Assembly (NCBI GenBank): GCA_017898095.1
Contig: JAGKQJ010000013.1
Location: 1-43,328 of the forward strand
DNA from: Bacillaceae bacterium Marseille-Q3522
GTDB lineage: Bacteria > Bacillota > Bacilli > Bacillales > Cytobacillaceae
Length of the DNA stretch: 43,328 bases
Direction of reading: 5' to 3'
Shown: one piece after another, positions 25,214 to 33,917 of the stretch
Layout: every line of letters starts with the position of its first letter
Numbering within the stretch: the first letter of the stretch is position 1
Translations under genes and position numbers: made by a program
The notes under the pieces: generated by a model
What the model saw: only the letters and a program-made list of their open reading frames with translations
Database searches by the model: none
What the model was told of the DNA's origin: nothing

Positions 25214-26508
25214 GTATGACTACTCCCTTCGACACGATAAGAGCTTTCGATGCTTTTCACAGCCGGTAAATCTCTTAAACGCAAGATAATATTTTCATAA
25301 TTTTCCAAAGATGCCAAGTGGGTCACAAGCACGATTTCTGCTGTATCTTTTTCCTTTACCGGGAGCTGGACAATCCGTTCAAAACTAACTCGATGGTCAG
25401 AAAAAATCGCGGTAATTTCCGAAAATACTCCTACTTCATCCTTCACAAGTAAGCGTAAAAAATATTTTGAATATTTTTCATCTGCAAGTTTTAACTGCTT
25501 TTCAAATTGTGGTGGTATTGCACTTTTTCCATTTACTCCAAGGCGCATATTTTTCATTACCGCAACTAAATCCGATACAATCGAAGTTGCTGTTGGCAGA
25601 CTGCCTGCGCCCGGTCCGTAAAACATCGTTTCCCCGACAGCTTCCCCGTAGACATAGACAGCATTGTATTCATTTTGTACAGACGCAAGCGGATGTGTAT
25701 TTGCCAATAACGTCGGTTCAACGCTAACCTCCACCTTATCCCCATTGCGCTGGGCAGAGCCGATTAATTTCATTGTATATCCAAGTTGATTTCCAAAGTA
25801 CAGATCCTCTTTTGTAATGCCGGTAATCCCTTTTACGGTTACGTCTTCCAAATCAAGATTCATTGAGAAACCAAGCGTGGCTAATATCGCCATTTTCCGG
25901 GCAGCGTCCAAGCCTTCGACATCAGCAGTCGGATCTGCCTCAGCAAATCCTAAAGCCTGTGCTTCTTTTAATACTTTATCATATGGACTTCCGTCCTGGG
26001 TCATTTTCGTTAAAATAAAATTCGTTGTTCCGTTTACTATTCCCATTATTTTTGTAATATAATCAGAAGCAAGTCCGTCAACAAGGCTGCGTAATATCGG
26101 AATACCGCCTGCTACACTTGCTTCATAAAATAAGTCGCAGCCATTTTCACTTGCTGCCGTTAAAAGCTCTACACCGTGCAGCGCAATTAAATCTTTATTA
26201 GCTGTGACAACATGCTTTTTTTGTCGGAATGCCGTCAGCAAATAGCCTTTTGTCTCTTCCACCCCGCCCATTACTTCGATAATCACATCTATTTCCGGAT
26301 CCATTAAAATATCCTCCGGACGAAGTGTCAACAAGGAATGGTCAACATGTACCGCCCGCTCCTTATCCTTATTTTTGACTAAGATTTTTTTGATTTTTAT
26401 CGGGCAGCCAACTTGGTGCATCAATTTATCCTGATGATTTTCAATAATTTTCACAACACCGCAGCCAACGGTCCCTAAACCAAGTAGTCCAATTGAGATA
26501 ACATCCAC
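25210..26508 (-). CDS. hom: Homoserine dehydrogenase Hom
   Basis: A 432-residue enzyme: NAD(P)-binding [13 protein letters not shown] at the N-terminus, the substrate region [14 protein letters not shown] and [24 protein letters not shown] near 165-205, and a C-terminal ACT domain (about 350-425, [19 protein letters not shown]) for threonine feedback. It reduces aspartate semialdehyde to homoserine. The start is GTG with GGGAGGAC 8 bases upstream. It is first gene of the thr operon, with a promoter at 26566-26594; no T-box or other leader structure is visible in the short 5' region. Confidence 0.96.
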   Translation of the reverse strand: MDVISIGLLGLGTVGCGVVKIIENHQDKLMHQVGCPIKIKKILVKNKDKERAVHVDHSLLTLRPEDILMDPEIDVIIEVMGGVEETKGYLLTAFRQKKHVVTANKDLIALHGVELLTAASENGCDLFYEASVAGGIPILRSLVDGLASDYITKIMGIVNGTTNFILTKMTQDGSPYDKVLKEAQALGFAEADPTADVEGLDAARKMAILATLGFSMNLDLEDVTVKGITGITKEDLYFGNQLGYTMKLIGSAQRNGDKVEVSVEPTLLANTHPLASVQNEYNAVYVYGEAVGETMFYGPGAGSLPTATSIVSDLVAVMKNMRLGVNGKSAIPPQFEKQLKLADEKYSKYFLRLLVKDEVGVFSEITAIFSDHRVSFERIVQLPVKEKDTAEIVLVTHLASLENYENIILRLRDLPAVKSIESSYRVEGSSHT

Positions 26509-26565
26509 TAATAAAGTCCTCCCTAATGTTTCTCTAATAAAAACAATTGTTTATTCATAGTAGAC

Positions 26566-26594
26566 ATTATAATGATTCTTTTGTTTTTTTACAA
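26566..26594 (-). promoter_or_regulatory. Sigma-A promoter of the hom-thrC-thrB operon
   Basis: Minus strand TTGTAA (26589-26594), 17-base spacer, TATAAT (26566-26571), 57 bases before the hom GTG. The short leader argues against attenuation. Confidence 0.7.
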
Positions 26595-26620
26595 TAAGTA
26601 ATTTGCAATTAGTTGAAATT

Positions 26621-27625
26621 TTAATTTAACCATTCAACAGCCGGAATTGCCAGCGAACGGACGGGAACTTCCACTATTTGAAAAAAGTTCCCCAAAAAGC
26701 GTTCATACTCTTGGGAACGCTGCAGAAGCTTTGCAAGTTGCTCCTCCATTTCATTTTTCCTTTGTTCGGAATTTGTCGTGTAATATTGCTCGATACCCTC
26801 TATGTAATGAAGAGGGAAGAGCAGTCTTGCATATAATAAACGCCACGAAAACGAACTTAACGGAGTTCTTGTCTGATAGTCAAAAAAGAACTGCCTGATT
26901 TCTTTTTCATGCGTTTCTCTCTTATGAAGATATCTTTCTCTTGTCCACTCAGCCAAATCCCTGCTGCAATGATCGAATACCCAATCCAACGGACTCTTTA
27001 CATAAAATTGTTCTCCCCAGGTATGAACGGAAAAGCGGTGATGACAAATTGTACCGCTATCCTCTGCTGTCGGATCATCATCCAGCTCTGTATCCGTTAA
27101 ATACTGAATTGCATTTTCCCCAAGCCCCATGTAATAAGGAAAGGATTGAATAAAAAGTGTCTCAAATTCATTTTCCGGATGCTGAAAAAGCCGGTCGCTC
27201 CACACCTTTTCCAATTGATCAATTCTTTTTTCCCATAGATTTTTCCACTGGCCAATCCGGCTAATTTTTTCAACAGGAAACATCACTGTTTTTCCCCGTG
27301 CATGAAATTTACTCAAACTTTTTCCTATGGAGCGCATTTTTCTCTGCCTGATCCGGGGAAGATAGAGAACCGTATAACGTGAACCGTCCCATTCACTGAA
27401 AATTTTACCGTCTTTTGCACGAAGAAACACGGAGACATTTGCATCCCCGTTTTCTTTCATATGAAAGGCTAATTTCTCCATTTCTGTGAGTTCATCTTCC
27501 TCAATGTTTTTACATGCGATCGGAGAAAACAATTGTCTATCCCGTTTAAATGCCTCGGAATGTCCAAGATGGATGCGCTCCTGTACATGAATATCATAAT
27601 TTTTTCGTAACAGTTCTTCTAACAT
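26621..27625 (-). CDS. yutH: YutH, CotS-like spore coat-associated protein
   Basis: A 334-residue protein related to the aminoglycoside phosphotransferase-like CotS/YutH spore proteins (SLSKFHARGKT near 103-113, ICHHRFSVHTW near 192-202, PLDWVFDHCSRDLAEW near 210-225). Kinase catalytic residues are not clearly preserved. It is expected in the spore coat, made in the mother cell. The reading frame stays open to 28093, but the ATG at 27625 has an AGAGGGGAG ribosome binding site and gives the family length, so the upstream part is not coding. Confidence 0.85.
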   Translation of the reverse strand: MLEELLRKNYDIHVQERIHLGHSEAFKRDRQLFSPIACKNIEEDELTEMEKLAFHMKENGDANVSVFLRAKDGKIFSEWDGSRYTVLYLPRIRQRKMRSIGKSLSKFHARGKTVMFPVEKISRIGQWKNLWEKRIDQLEKVWSDRLFQHPENEFETLFIQSFPYYMGLGENAIQYLTDTELDDDPTAEDSGTICHHRFSVHTWGEQFYVKSPLDWVFDHCSRDLAEWTRERYLHKRETHEKEIRQFFFDYQTRTPLSSFSWRLLYARLLFPLHYIEGIEQYYTTNSEQRKNEMEEQLAKLLQRSQEYERFLGNFFQIVEVPVRSLAIPAVEWLN

Positions 27626-27684
27626 ATTCTCCCCTCTTTTCCTTACAGTGCGATTTTTAACGAAGGTTAGAAGCCGGAAGTCGG

Positions 27685-27705
27685 ATAAAGTGAAATTTCC
27701 ATCAG
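27685..27705 (-). mobile_element. Element P copy J, isolated right-end stub
   Basis: Minus strand CTGATGGAAATTTCACTTTAT matches the last 21 bases of the long copies with one change; nothing else of the element remains. It lies upstream of yutH in a stretch with tracts like CTGACCTCTGATCTCGGGC, also seen after lytH. Confidence 0.55.
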
Positions 27706-27903
27706 CGTTTCTTCTAAAACTGACCTCTGATCTCGGGCTTCTGGTCTCTCTCTGGCAGTGTCCTACCGACATTATATGAACACAGCAGCTTAAACTTGAG
27801 AATACGTCACATATTTTTGCAAACACAGTATAATAATGAATACGATAAGTTGGTTCCGTAATAATGCGAACGAACCAGTTAAATTTGTAAAAAGGTGAAA
27901 GAA

Positions 27904-28401
27904 ATGAGCGAAAAAAAACGCGATGTAATAGAGCAAACAGCTCGAAAATGGCTGCAAATCCGCGGGGTGGAATTAGAAAAAATTGCCGAACTCGTCTTTT
28001 CTCTACAAAAAAAATACCATAAAGATTTAAATATGCAGGATTGTATCGGTCACATTGAGAAGGTCCTGTCAAAAAGAGAAGTACAAAATGCAATTCTCAC
28101 TGGAATTCAATTAGATATATTAGCCGAAAAGGGCATGCTTGAGGAACCGTTGCAATCGATGGTTGACACAGATGAAGGTTTATATGGTGTGGATGAAATT
28201 TTAGCATTGTCGATCTTAAACGTATATGGTTCGATCGGGTTAACGAATTACGGCTATATTGACAAGCTTAAGCCCGGTATTTTAGCTGTTTTAAATGATA
28301 AAACTTCCGGTAAATGCCATACTTTTTTAGATGATATTGTCGGTGCAATCGCAGCAGCCGCGTCCAGCCGGTTAGCCCACCGGGCAAACAATGTCGAGTA
28401 A
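27904..28401 (+). CDS. yutG: YutG, phosphatidylglycerophosphatase A-like protein
   Basis: A 165-residue soluble protein of the PgpA/YutG family (IALSILNVYGSIGLTNYGYIDK, FLDDIVGAIAAAASSRLAHR near the C-terminus). Unlike PgpA it has no membrane helices, so the phosphatase role is by family only. AAAGGTG lies before the ATG at 27904; the GTG at 27895 lies within that ribosome binding site. It converges with yutF at a shared terminator. Confidence 0.8.
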   Translation: MSEKKRDVIEQTARKWLQIRGVELEKIAELVFSLQKKYHKDLNMQDCIGHIEKVLSKREVQNAILTGIQLDILAEKGMLEEPLQSMVDTDEGLYGVDEILALSILNVYGSIGLTNYGYIDKLKPGILAVLNDKTSGKCHTFLDDIVGAIAAAASSRLAHRANNVE

Positions 28402-28503
28402 TTGTTTTGAAAATTTGCTTCAGATTCTGTGTTACCAAGGATATCCGTGTGTTAACCGAACCGTTCTATTCGTAAACTTTCTCTCTGGAGCTTCCAAGAA
28501 AAA

Positions 28504-28532
28504 GAAAAACGAGGCGAAATTCCTCGTTTTTC
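28504..28532. terminator. Bidirectional terminator between yutG and yutF
   Basis: AAAACGAGG pairs with CCTCGTTTT around CGAAATT; T tracts follow on both strands. Confidence 0.8.
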
Positions 28533-28548
28533 TAAATTTGCATTTTAT

Positions 28549-28577
28549 CGCAGATTAAGGGGCAGTAATACCCCCAC
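28549..28577 (+). mobile_element. Element P copy F, isolated left-end stub
   Basis: CGCAGATTAAGGGGCAGTAA and the following CCCCCAC match the left end, and it is preceded by TTAT. The rest is missing. It lies 20 bp after the yutF stop. Confidence 0.65.
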
Positions 28578-28597
28578 AACAACTTCAAAAAGCAATA

Positions 28598-29377
28598 TCA
28601 CGAGGGAATATTGGGAAATTCCCATTGATCAAGGCTGTCCAGTACATAGGTCGGCTGTTTTTTATGCTTTCGCAGCTGCTCTTTCGTCGTAACTCCTGTG
28701 TGAACTAAAAGCGTGTCCATATTGGCATTCATACCAGCCATAATATCCGTATCGTAAAAATCGCCAATCATTAACGTCTCTTCTTTTTTTGTTCCCAACA
28801 CCTTTAAAGCCTGCTCCATGATAATCGCTTCCGGTTTTCCGATAAAAATCGGCTTTGTCTGTGTAGAAACAGCAACAACCGATGTAATAGAACCATTGCC
28901 GGGCATTAAGCCGCGTTCTGTCGGCAAAGCAATATCACCGTTGGTAGACACAAAAACAGCACCATTTCTCACTGCGAGGCAAGCAACTGCCAGTTTTTCA
29001 TAGTTGATCTCCCGATCCAGTCCAATCACAACATAATCAGCATGCTCTCCGGCAAAAGAGAAACCTTTCTCAGAAATGGCCGATTTTATTCCTTCTTCGC
29101 CAATCACATATACAGATGCATCTTGTTTTTGTTCATAAATATAATTAGCCGTTGCCTGGCTAGTCGTAAACACAAGCTCTTCCGTTGCCGGAATCTGAAA
29201 ATCCCTTAATTTTGCCGCCACTTGTGCTGGTGTCCGGGTTGAATTATTCGTCACAAATAAATAAGGCAATTGCAGATCTTTCAGTTTACGGACAAATTGA
29301 GCCGCTTCCTCAATTACGTCTGTTCCGCGATACATCGTTCCGTCAAGATCAATTAAATATCCTTTATAGGACTTCAA
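28598..29377 (-). CDS. yutF: YutF, NagD-type HAD-superfamily phosphatase
   Basis: A 259-residue HAD phosphatase: motif I DLDGTMYRG (D10, D12), motif II FVTNNSTR, a C2-type cap, the lysine motif FIGKPEAIIMEQAL and motif IV MIGDFYDTDIMAG. It probably dephosphorylates a small phosphorylated metabolite. The open frame continues to an ATG at 29419, but neither start has a good ribosome binding site. I prefer TTG at 29377 (MKSYKGYLIDLDGT) because it gives the B. subtilis N-terminus. Confidence 0.88.
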   Translation of the reverse strand: MKSYKGYLIDLDGTMYRGTDVIEEAAQFVRKLKDLQLPYLFVTNNSTRTPAQVAAKLRDFQIPATEELVFTTSQATANYIYEQKQDASVYVIGEEGIKSAISEKGFSFAGEHADYVVIGLDREINYEKLAVACLAVRNGAVFVSTNGDIALPTERGLMPGNGSITSVVAVSTQTKPIFIGKPEAIIMEQALKVLGTKKEETLMIGDFYDTDIMAGMNANMDTLLVHTGVTTKEQLRKHKKQPTYVLDSLDQWEFPNIPS

Positions 29378-29447
29378 TAAGCACACTCTGCATCTAAAAA
29401 CATATACAAGTAAACTCATTACAGAAAGTGCAAAATCCGGAGAATCA

Positions 29448-29513
29448 GATAGAGACTCAGCTTCCCTCCTGATTGAAATACCCTGCTTGCACTTCGCTAG
29501 AGGTGTAAAATAG
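29448..29513 (+). repeat. Degenerate family-2 repeat between yutF and the SufR-like gene
   Basis: AATCAGATAGAGACTC, then CTCCTGATTGAAAT, then CTTGCACTTCGCTAGAGGTG follow the order of family 2 (CAGGTGGAGACTC ... CACCTGATTGAAAAT ... ACGCTTCGCTTAGAGGTGG) with many changes. A similar AGAGGTGTAAAATCTA occurs at about 5620. Confidence 0.4.
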
Positions 29514-29586
29514 CTAATGAATATATATGTTGTCTTAATTTAGAAGCAAAGCTTTCTCCTTTCTTACACTAAGACTGTGTCTTTTT

Positions 29587-30216
29587 TTAGCCGAATTTAG
29601 TGAAACTGTAATGGCAGCATGAATCTCCATTTGCCATCCACGCTTCTCTTTTTAGTTCTTTTACTTGTAAAAAGGATTGAATAAACTGTTTTTCACACTG
29701 GCAGAGAGTCGGAAAATCTTTGGCTATTTCCGTATATGGGCAATTATACTCTTTGAAATGAACCTTGTCTTTCTCAACACGTACTTCCGGCATAAAGCCT
29801 TCTTTTTTTTGCAATCGTTTCAAAGCTCTTATCCGCTCAGACATGGTCATCTTTACCCCTAAATGCAAATATGGAGTGAGTTGCTTTTCTTTTCTTCGTT
29901 TCATTATTTCTTCGATCAGCGCTGTTTGTCCCATTTCTTTCAACTGCTGAAGAAGCTCGAGGCTAAATTCTTTATATTTTTTTGGAAATAAATCTTCTCC
30001 TTGTTGTGATAATTGGTATACTTTGGATGGCCGTCCTAATGTCTGTTTTTTCATTTTCGATTGCACGAGTAGGTCCGATTCCAATGCTTGGATATGTTTC
30101 CGTACTGCCATTTCTGAAATTTTCAGTTGCTCAGCCAACTCCATTATTGTCACTTGACCATATTGTTTCATCAGCTCTAAAATCAGTTCTTTTGTCGTCC
30201 CTTTTTTTGCAATCAT
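29587..30216 (-). CDS. SufR-like winged-helix transcriptional regulator
   Basis: A 209-residue protein: an N-terminal DeoR/ArsR-like winged helix (about 5-70; TIMELAEQLKISEMAVRKHI, then LGRPSKVYQLS) and a C-terminal Cys-containing domain, C159-x12-C172 (YNCPYTEIAKDFPTLCQC), C174 and C200/C201. This resembles the Fe-S sensing repressor SufR (C-x12-C-x13-C-x14-C), but the third Cys position of the classical pattern is not in place. It may sense Fe-S status or have changed its ligand set. Its start lies 28 bases from the left end of element P copy G, so promoter sequences have been replaced. Confidence 0.75.
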   Translation of the reverse strand: MIAKKGTTKELILELMKQYGQVTIMELAEQLKISEMAVRKHIQALESDLLVQSKMKKQTLGRPSKVYQLSQQGEDLFPKKYKEFSLELLQQLKEMGQTALIEEIMKRRKEKQLTPYLHLGVKMTMSERIRALKRLQKKEGFMPEVRVEKDKVHFKEYNCPYTEIAKDFPTLCQCEKQFIQSFLQVKELKREAWMANGDSCCHYSFTKFG

Positions 30217-30244
30217 ATTTGTTCACCATCCTTGTTCATTTTAT

Positions 30245-30607
30245 CGCAGATTAAGGGGCAGTAATACCCCCGCCTCCAATATGGAAGTGAAACCAATCAT
30301 GATAGGCGGGGGATAAACTGCCCTAAAAGCCCGATTGGTGAAACAGGGCTTCAGCCTTTAGAAAAATCAGTCAGGCTCCGCGTGATAAGAATTTTCTTTG
30401 GGCTTCAGCCCTTAGAAAATTCAACCAGGCTCTGCGTGGTAAGGTTTTTCTTAGGGCTTTAGCCCTTAGAAAAATCAATCGGGCTTAGCGCGGCTAACCA
30501 TCAGTGGGGGACGTGTGCCGACTAAAGGCGCAGGCGTCCTGTTGCAACGTCGGCACTAGTACGTCCTGTACGTCGAAAAACCACCACTGATGGAAGTTTC
30601 ACTTTAT
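30245..30607 (+). mobile_element. Element P copy G (363 bp, three 54-bp units)
   Basis: Left end CGCAGATTAAGGGGCAG at 30245 after TTAT; right end AAGTTTCACTTTAT at 30607. The inner left stem is CCCCCGCCT/AGGCGGGGG, a compensated variant of copy E2's CCCCCACCT/AGGTGGGGG. Three hairpin units lie at about 30335-30490; the first is slightly shortened. In the second unit both arms have changed together (GAATTTTC/GAAAATTC). The right module stem is CCATCAGTGGGGG/CCACCACTGATGG with one mismatch. Confidence 0.85.
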
Positions 30608-30617
30608 CGAAATTTGC

Positions 30618-30634
30618 TATAAGAGGATGTTCAA
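30618..30634 (+). repeat. Solitary terminus of the 7297-7525 MITE
   Basis: TATAAGAGGATGTTCAA is identical to the left terminus at 7297-7313. No other part of that element is found nearby. It starts 10 bp after the right end of element P copy G. Confidence 0.55.
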
Positions 30635-30687
30635 AAGTTACCACTCTCATTAGTAGGAAATGAAACCTATATGACATTTTTAAAGCA

Positions 30688-31125
30688 TTAATTACGAAAT
30701 GCGGAAACAGGGCCAAGTTCCGTCTGTAAATATATTCTTACTCTTTTTGGAAATAATTTAATGAATGCAAGATTTTTCTCCCAAATATTCCCGAGATTTT
30801 CACCATTGATTTCAGTATACTCCTGCACAAGAATATTTCGAAACGGAATCAGTTTTTTTAGCACAACCGCAAGTTCCGCTTCAATCACTTTTTCATCCTC
30901 CAATATGTCAATAATGTCTTCATAGCTGCCGGGATCCCGCATAATAAAGCCGTCAATGATGCCGTTAGCGGCGTCTAAAATTGCTTCAAGGGTAGTATGG
31001 ACAATTCTTTCTAAAGCAGCTTGTTTTAACGGGCTATGCCAATCCGATTCGTCTTCAAAAAGCTGAATTCGTTCTTCAATAAAAATGAGCTGCTTTTCAA
31101 TTATATTGCGATCAACAAAAAACAT
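30688..31125 (-). CDS. yutE: YutE, DUF86 (HepT-like) protein without the RNase histidine
   Basis: A 145-residue helical protein of the DUF86/HepT family. HepT toxins carry R-x4-H-x-Y; the equivalent here reads RNILVQEY, with Gln (codon CAG) in place of His. There is no MntA nucleotidyltransferase antitoxin gene beside it. It is therefore best taken as a solitary YutE-type protein rather than an active toxin. It follows yutD by 38 bp on the same strand, the B. subtilis order. Confidence 0.8.
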   Translation of the reverse strand: MFFVDRNIIEKQLIFIEERIQLFEDESDWHSPLKQAALERIVHTTLEAILDAANGIIDGFIMRDPGSYEDIIDILEDEKVIEAELAVVLKKLIPFRNILVQEYTEINGENLGNIWEKNLAFIKLFPKRVRIYLQTELGPVSAFRN

Positions 31126-31163
31126 ATTTTCATGACCTCATTTCATTATCATCGTAACGTGAC

Positions 31164-31436
31164 CTATTTAAGCTTTTTCATCACAAAATAAGCGCAGCCA
31201 AAATTGCAGTATTCATATAAATACTCTGTTAATGTACTAATTTTGGAGTCAAAGGAAGCCTTTTGGTTATGATCATCAAAAAAGCCTCTTAAACGCAGCT
31301 GACCGTATCCCCAATCGCCTACAATATAATCGTATTTCATTAATATTTCACTGTAGCGGCTGCGAAAGGCATCTTCATTAAATCCGTTGCTGCGTTCTTC
31401 TATCAGTTCATAACAAATGTTGTGGATACAAACCAT
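31164..31436 (-). CDS. yutD: YutD, DUF1027 conserved protein
   Basis: A 90-residue protein (NAFRSRYSEILMKYDYIVGD-like core; here FRSRYSEILMKYDYIVGDWG, then GYGQLRLRGFF) with a CNFGCAYFV tail. It is conserved in Bacillales beside yutE; function unknown. AAAGAGGTG precedes the ATG. B. subtilis has yutC between yutD and lipA; here that gene is missing. Confidence 0.8.
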   Translation of the reverse strand: MVCIHNICYELIEERSNGFNEDAFRSRYSEILMKYDYIVGDWGYGQLRLRGFFDDHNQKASFDSKISTLTEYLYEYCNFGCAYFVMKKLK

Positions 31437-31576
31437 TTTTTCACCTCTTTAAATCACCACAATACTACCTCTATTATAACGGATACACGAGCAATTTCTA
31501 AGTTAAAAATTTTTTATAGCAAAATGGATATAAGTTTGAATTTTTGGACGGTAAAAAAATCCCCGGTATGATAAAT

Positions 31577-31618
31577 GAGATGGTGAATAACAGCCTTAAC
31601 CGGCTTATTCACCATCTC
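31577..31618. terminator. Long perfect hairpin between yutD and lipA
   Basis: GAGATGGTGAATAA pairs with TTATTCACCATCTC over 14 bp with a 14-base loop. Weak T tracts follow on either side. It lies after the lipA stop and could terminate or stabilise the lipA message; the remainder of the 275-bp gap holds nothing recognised. Confidence 0.6.
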
Positions 31619-31711
31619 ATTTTGATTTCAGGGAGGGGATTCCCTTCTCTACGTGAACCATATGAATCATGTGCCAAAAATGTCTCTACTGATTCAATGG
31701 TATTCAGCTTA

Positions 31712-32629
31712 CTACTTTGCTTCTTTTATCGTTTCTGATAATCGCTGCCTTTTTTTCGTTGCTGCACTTACTTGTTCATCTGCATGATAAGAAGAGCGGA
31801 CAAGCGGACCGGCTTCACAATGACTGAAGCCTTTTTCCATCGCGATTTCTCTTAATTCTGCAAATTCATCAGGATGATAGTATTTAACAACTTTTAAGTG
31901 TTTTTTCGTTGGCTGTAAATATTGGCCTATTGTCATAATATCTACATTATTGGCCCGCAGATCATCCATCGTTTGGATAATCTCTTCTTTTGTTTCTCCC
32001 AGCCCGACCATCAGACTTGATTTTGTCGGAATATCAGGCTGTAATTCTTTCGCCCTGCGTAAAACCTCCAATGACCGTTTGTATGTAGCCCTTGCGCGTA
32101 CCCGCGGAGATAATCTCTCGACCGTTTCGATATTATGGTTAAAAATATCCGGGCGCGCATCCATTAATGTTTTTAAGCTTTCATATACCCCGCCCATATC
32201 CGATGGCAATACTTCCACACTTGTAAAAGGATTTTTTCGTCTGATTGCCCTAATTGTCTCAGCAAAAACAGCAGCTCCGCCATCTTTTAAATCATCCCGT
32301 GCCACAGCAGTGACGACTACATGCTTCAAATTCATGATACTGACAGAATCAGCAACCCTTTCTGGTTCCTGCCAATCAAGCTCAGTCGGAAGACCGGTAT
32401 TCACTGCACAAAAACGGCATGCACGTGTACAGATGTTTCCCAGTATCATAAACGTTGCGGTTCGCCGTGCTGCCCAGCATTCATGAATGTTTGGACATTT
32501 TGCTTCTTCACAAACTGTATGCAGGCTTTTTTCGCGCATCATTTTCTTTAAGCCCGTATAATGTTTGTTTGTATTTAATTTAATATTCAGCCATTCAGGT
32601 TTGCGAACATGTTGCTCTTTTGTACTCAT
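31712..32629 (-). CDS. lipA: Lipoyl synthase LipA
   Basis: A 305-residue radical SAM enzyme. The auxiliary cluster motif is [12 protein letters not shown] (C40, C45, C51), the radical SAM motif CTRACRFC (C67, C71, C74), and the C-terminal RSSYHADEQ includes the conserved serine ligand. It inserts two sulfurs into protein-bound octanoyl groups. I choose the ATG at 32629 ([14 protein letters not shown]) with GGTGGGG upstream; the longer frame begins within that ribosome binding site. Confidence 0.96.
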   Translation of the reverse strand: MSTKEQHVRKPEWLNIKLNTNKHYTGLKKMMREKSLHTVCEEAKCPNIHECWAARRTATFMILGNICTRACRFCAVNTGLPTELDWQEPERVADSVSIMNLKHVVVTAVARDDLKDGGAAVFAETIRAIRRKNPFTSVEVLPSDMGGVYESLKTLMDARPDIFNHNIETVERLSPRVRARATYKRSLEVLRRAKELQPDIPTKSSLMVGLGETKEEIIQTMDDLRANNVDIMTIGQYLQPTKKHLKVVKYYHPDEFAELREIAMEKGFSHCEAGPLVRSSYHADEQVSAATKKRQRLSETIKEAK

Positions 32630-32791
32630 ATTCCCCACCTTTTCCTTTTATCGTTATGCAGTACTTCGCTGTATAAAATGGTTCTGTTGTCACTTTACCA
32701 TAATGAATTATCTAGAACAACCTTTACACACTCGTTTTTCCATTATTTGATGCCAATGATTTTTTTATTTTCTCATAAACTAAGGACACTT

Positions 32792-32900
32792 AATGAACTC
32801 GTTTCAGTAAACGAAAAAACGAGAGAAATCAGGTGGAGACTCTACTCCACCTGATTGAAAATCCCACCTACGCTTCGCTTAGAGGTGGAGGTCTCAACCC
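32792..32900 (+). repeat. Family-2 palindromic repeat, best-preserved copy
   Basis: Order: ATGAACTCGTTTCAGTAAAC, then hairpin 1 (CAGGTGGAG...CTCCACCTG), then ATTGAAAATC, then hairpin 2 (CCACCT...AGGTGG around ACGCTTCGCTTAG) and GGTCTC. This copy lies between the divergent lipA and lytH genes, the rest of which is A-T rich and otherwise empty. Confidence 0.7.
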
Positions 32901-32938
32901 TTAAAACATTCAATGATGAAGTGATTTAGGAAGGAAAG

Positions 32939-33917
32939 ATGCAAGTGCGGTTAATCATTACAGTTATTTTATTTACCTTTTGCCTGATTATTAGTAATAT
33001 TGTCCATGCAGAAGAGAAGCAGCAATATGATGAACGAATGACTCTATATAAAAAGGTTGAAGCAGTAACAAATATTCCTTGGTATTATCTTGCGGCAATC
33101 GACCAATATGAACGCAGCATACGTCTTGCCAGAAAAGACTTGAACGACCCGGAAGGAGTAATTGCAATTTATTTTACAGCAGAAAAATGGGCAGGAATAA
33201 CAAATCCAGATTGGGAGGATCAAAATCCGCTAACGATTCAATTTTTTAATGGAATCGGGAGCGATGGAGATGGTGATCAGAGAGCAAATATGGCAAATGA
33301 TGAAGATGTATTGCAGGCGTTTGCTAATTATATTTTAAAATACGGGGTTAGCCACAATCAAATTAAGATAGCTCTTTGGGATTATTACCAACGTGATAAA
33401 TCTGTAAAAATAATTATGGAAAAAGCAAAATTATACAAGCATTTTCAGCAGTTAAATTTAGAAAAACATGCTTTCCCGCTTCCTTTAACGAGTAATTACA
33501 GTTTTCGCAGTACATGGGGCTTCGCCCGCGGCTGGGGAGGCCGCAGAATCCATGAAGGAACCGATCTGTTTGCTGATTATGGTGTGCCGGTGCGTGCAAC
33601 CTGTTATGGAATTGTCGAGTTAAAAGGCTGGAACAAATATGGCGGCTGGCGGCTTGGCATTCGTGATATAAACAATAACTATCATTATTTTGCCCATTTA
33701 AGCGGTTTTTCTGACAATGTGAAAGCGGGGATGATTGTGGAACCGGGAACTGTTATTGGAAGTGTAGGCAGTTCCGGCTACGGTCCCCCAGGCACATGGG
33801 GAAAAATTCCCGCCGCACCTTCATTACGGAATTTATAAAGACAATGGCTATACAGAATGGTCCTTCGACCCCTACCCGCACCTGCGGCTTTGGGAACGCC
33901 AGGAAAAACAGAACTGA
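32939..33917 (+). pseudogene. lytH: lytH (YunA), sporulation-specific M23 endopeptidase, with a one-base frameshift
   Basis: An N-terminal signal anchor (about 4-22), a helical domain and a C-terminal LytM/M23 domain with the first zinc motif HEGTDLFADYG. The open frame stops at 33838 after GTWGKIPAAPSLRNL. If one C of the CCC at 33809-33811 is removed, the frame continues as PPHLHYGIYKDNGYTEWSFD to TGA at 33915-33917, the normal end, giving 325 residues (B. subtilis LytH about 326). The frameshift therefore deletes the HLH zinc/catalytic motif. LytH normally trims cortex stem peptides to single L-Ala in the spore. A real mutation or a sequencing error would look the same. The ATG follows GGAAGGAAAG. 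Confidence 0.85.

Noticed and set aside
26509-26620. T-box or other amino acid-responsive leader upstream of hom
   Set aside because: The transcribed leader is only about 50 bases and contains no T-box sequence or terminator stem.
27626-28093. N-terminal extension of the yutH frame
   Set aside because: It has no family similarity, precedes a strong ribosome binding site at the ATG 27625, and runs through a right-end stub of element P and into yutG on the other strand.
31544-31738. 64-codon open frame between yutD and lipA, in the place of yutC
   Set aside because: It runs through the 31577-31618 hairpin, has no lipobox or similarity to a lipoprotein, and overlaps the end of lipA.
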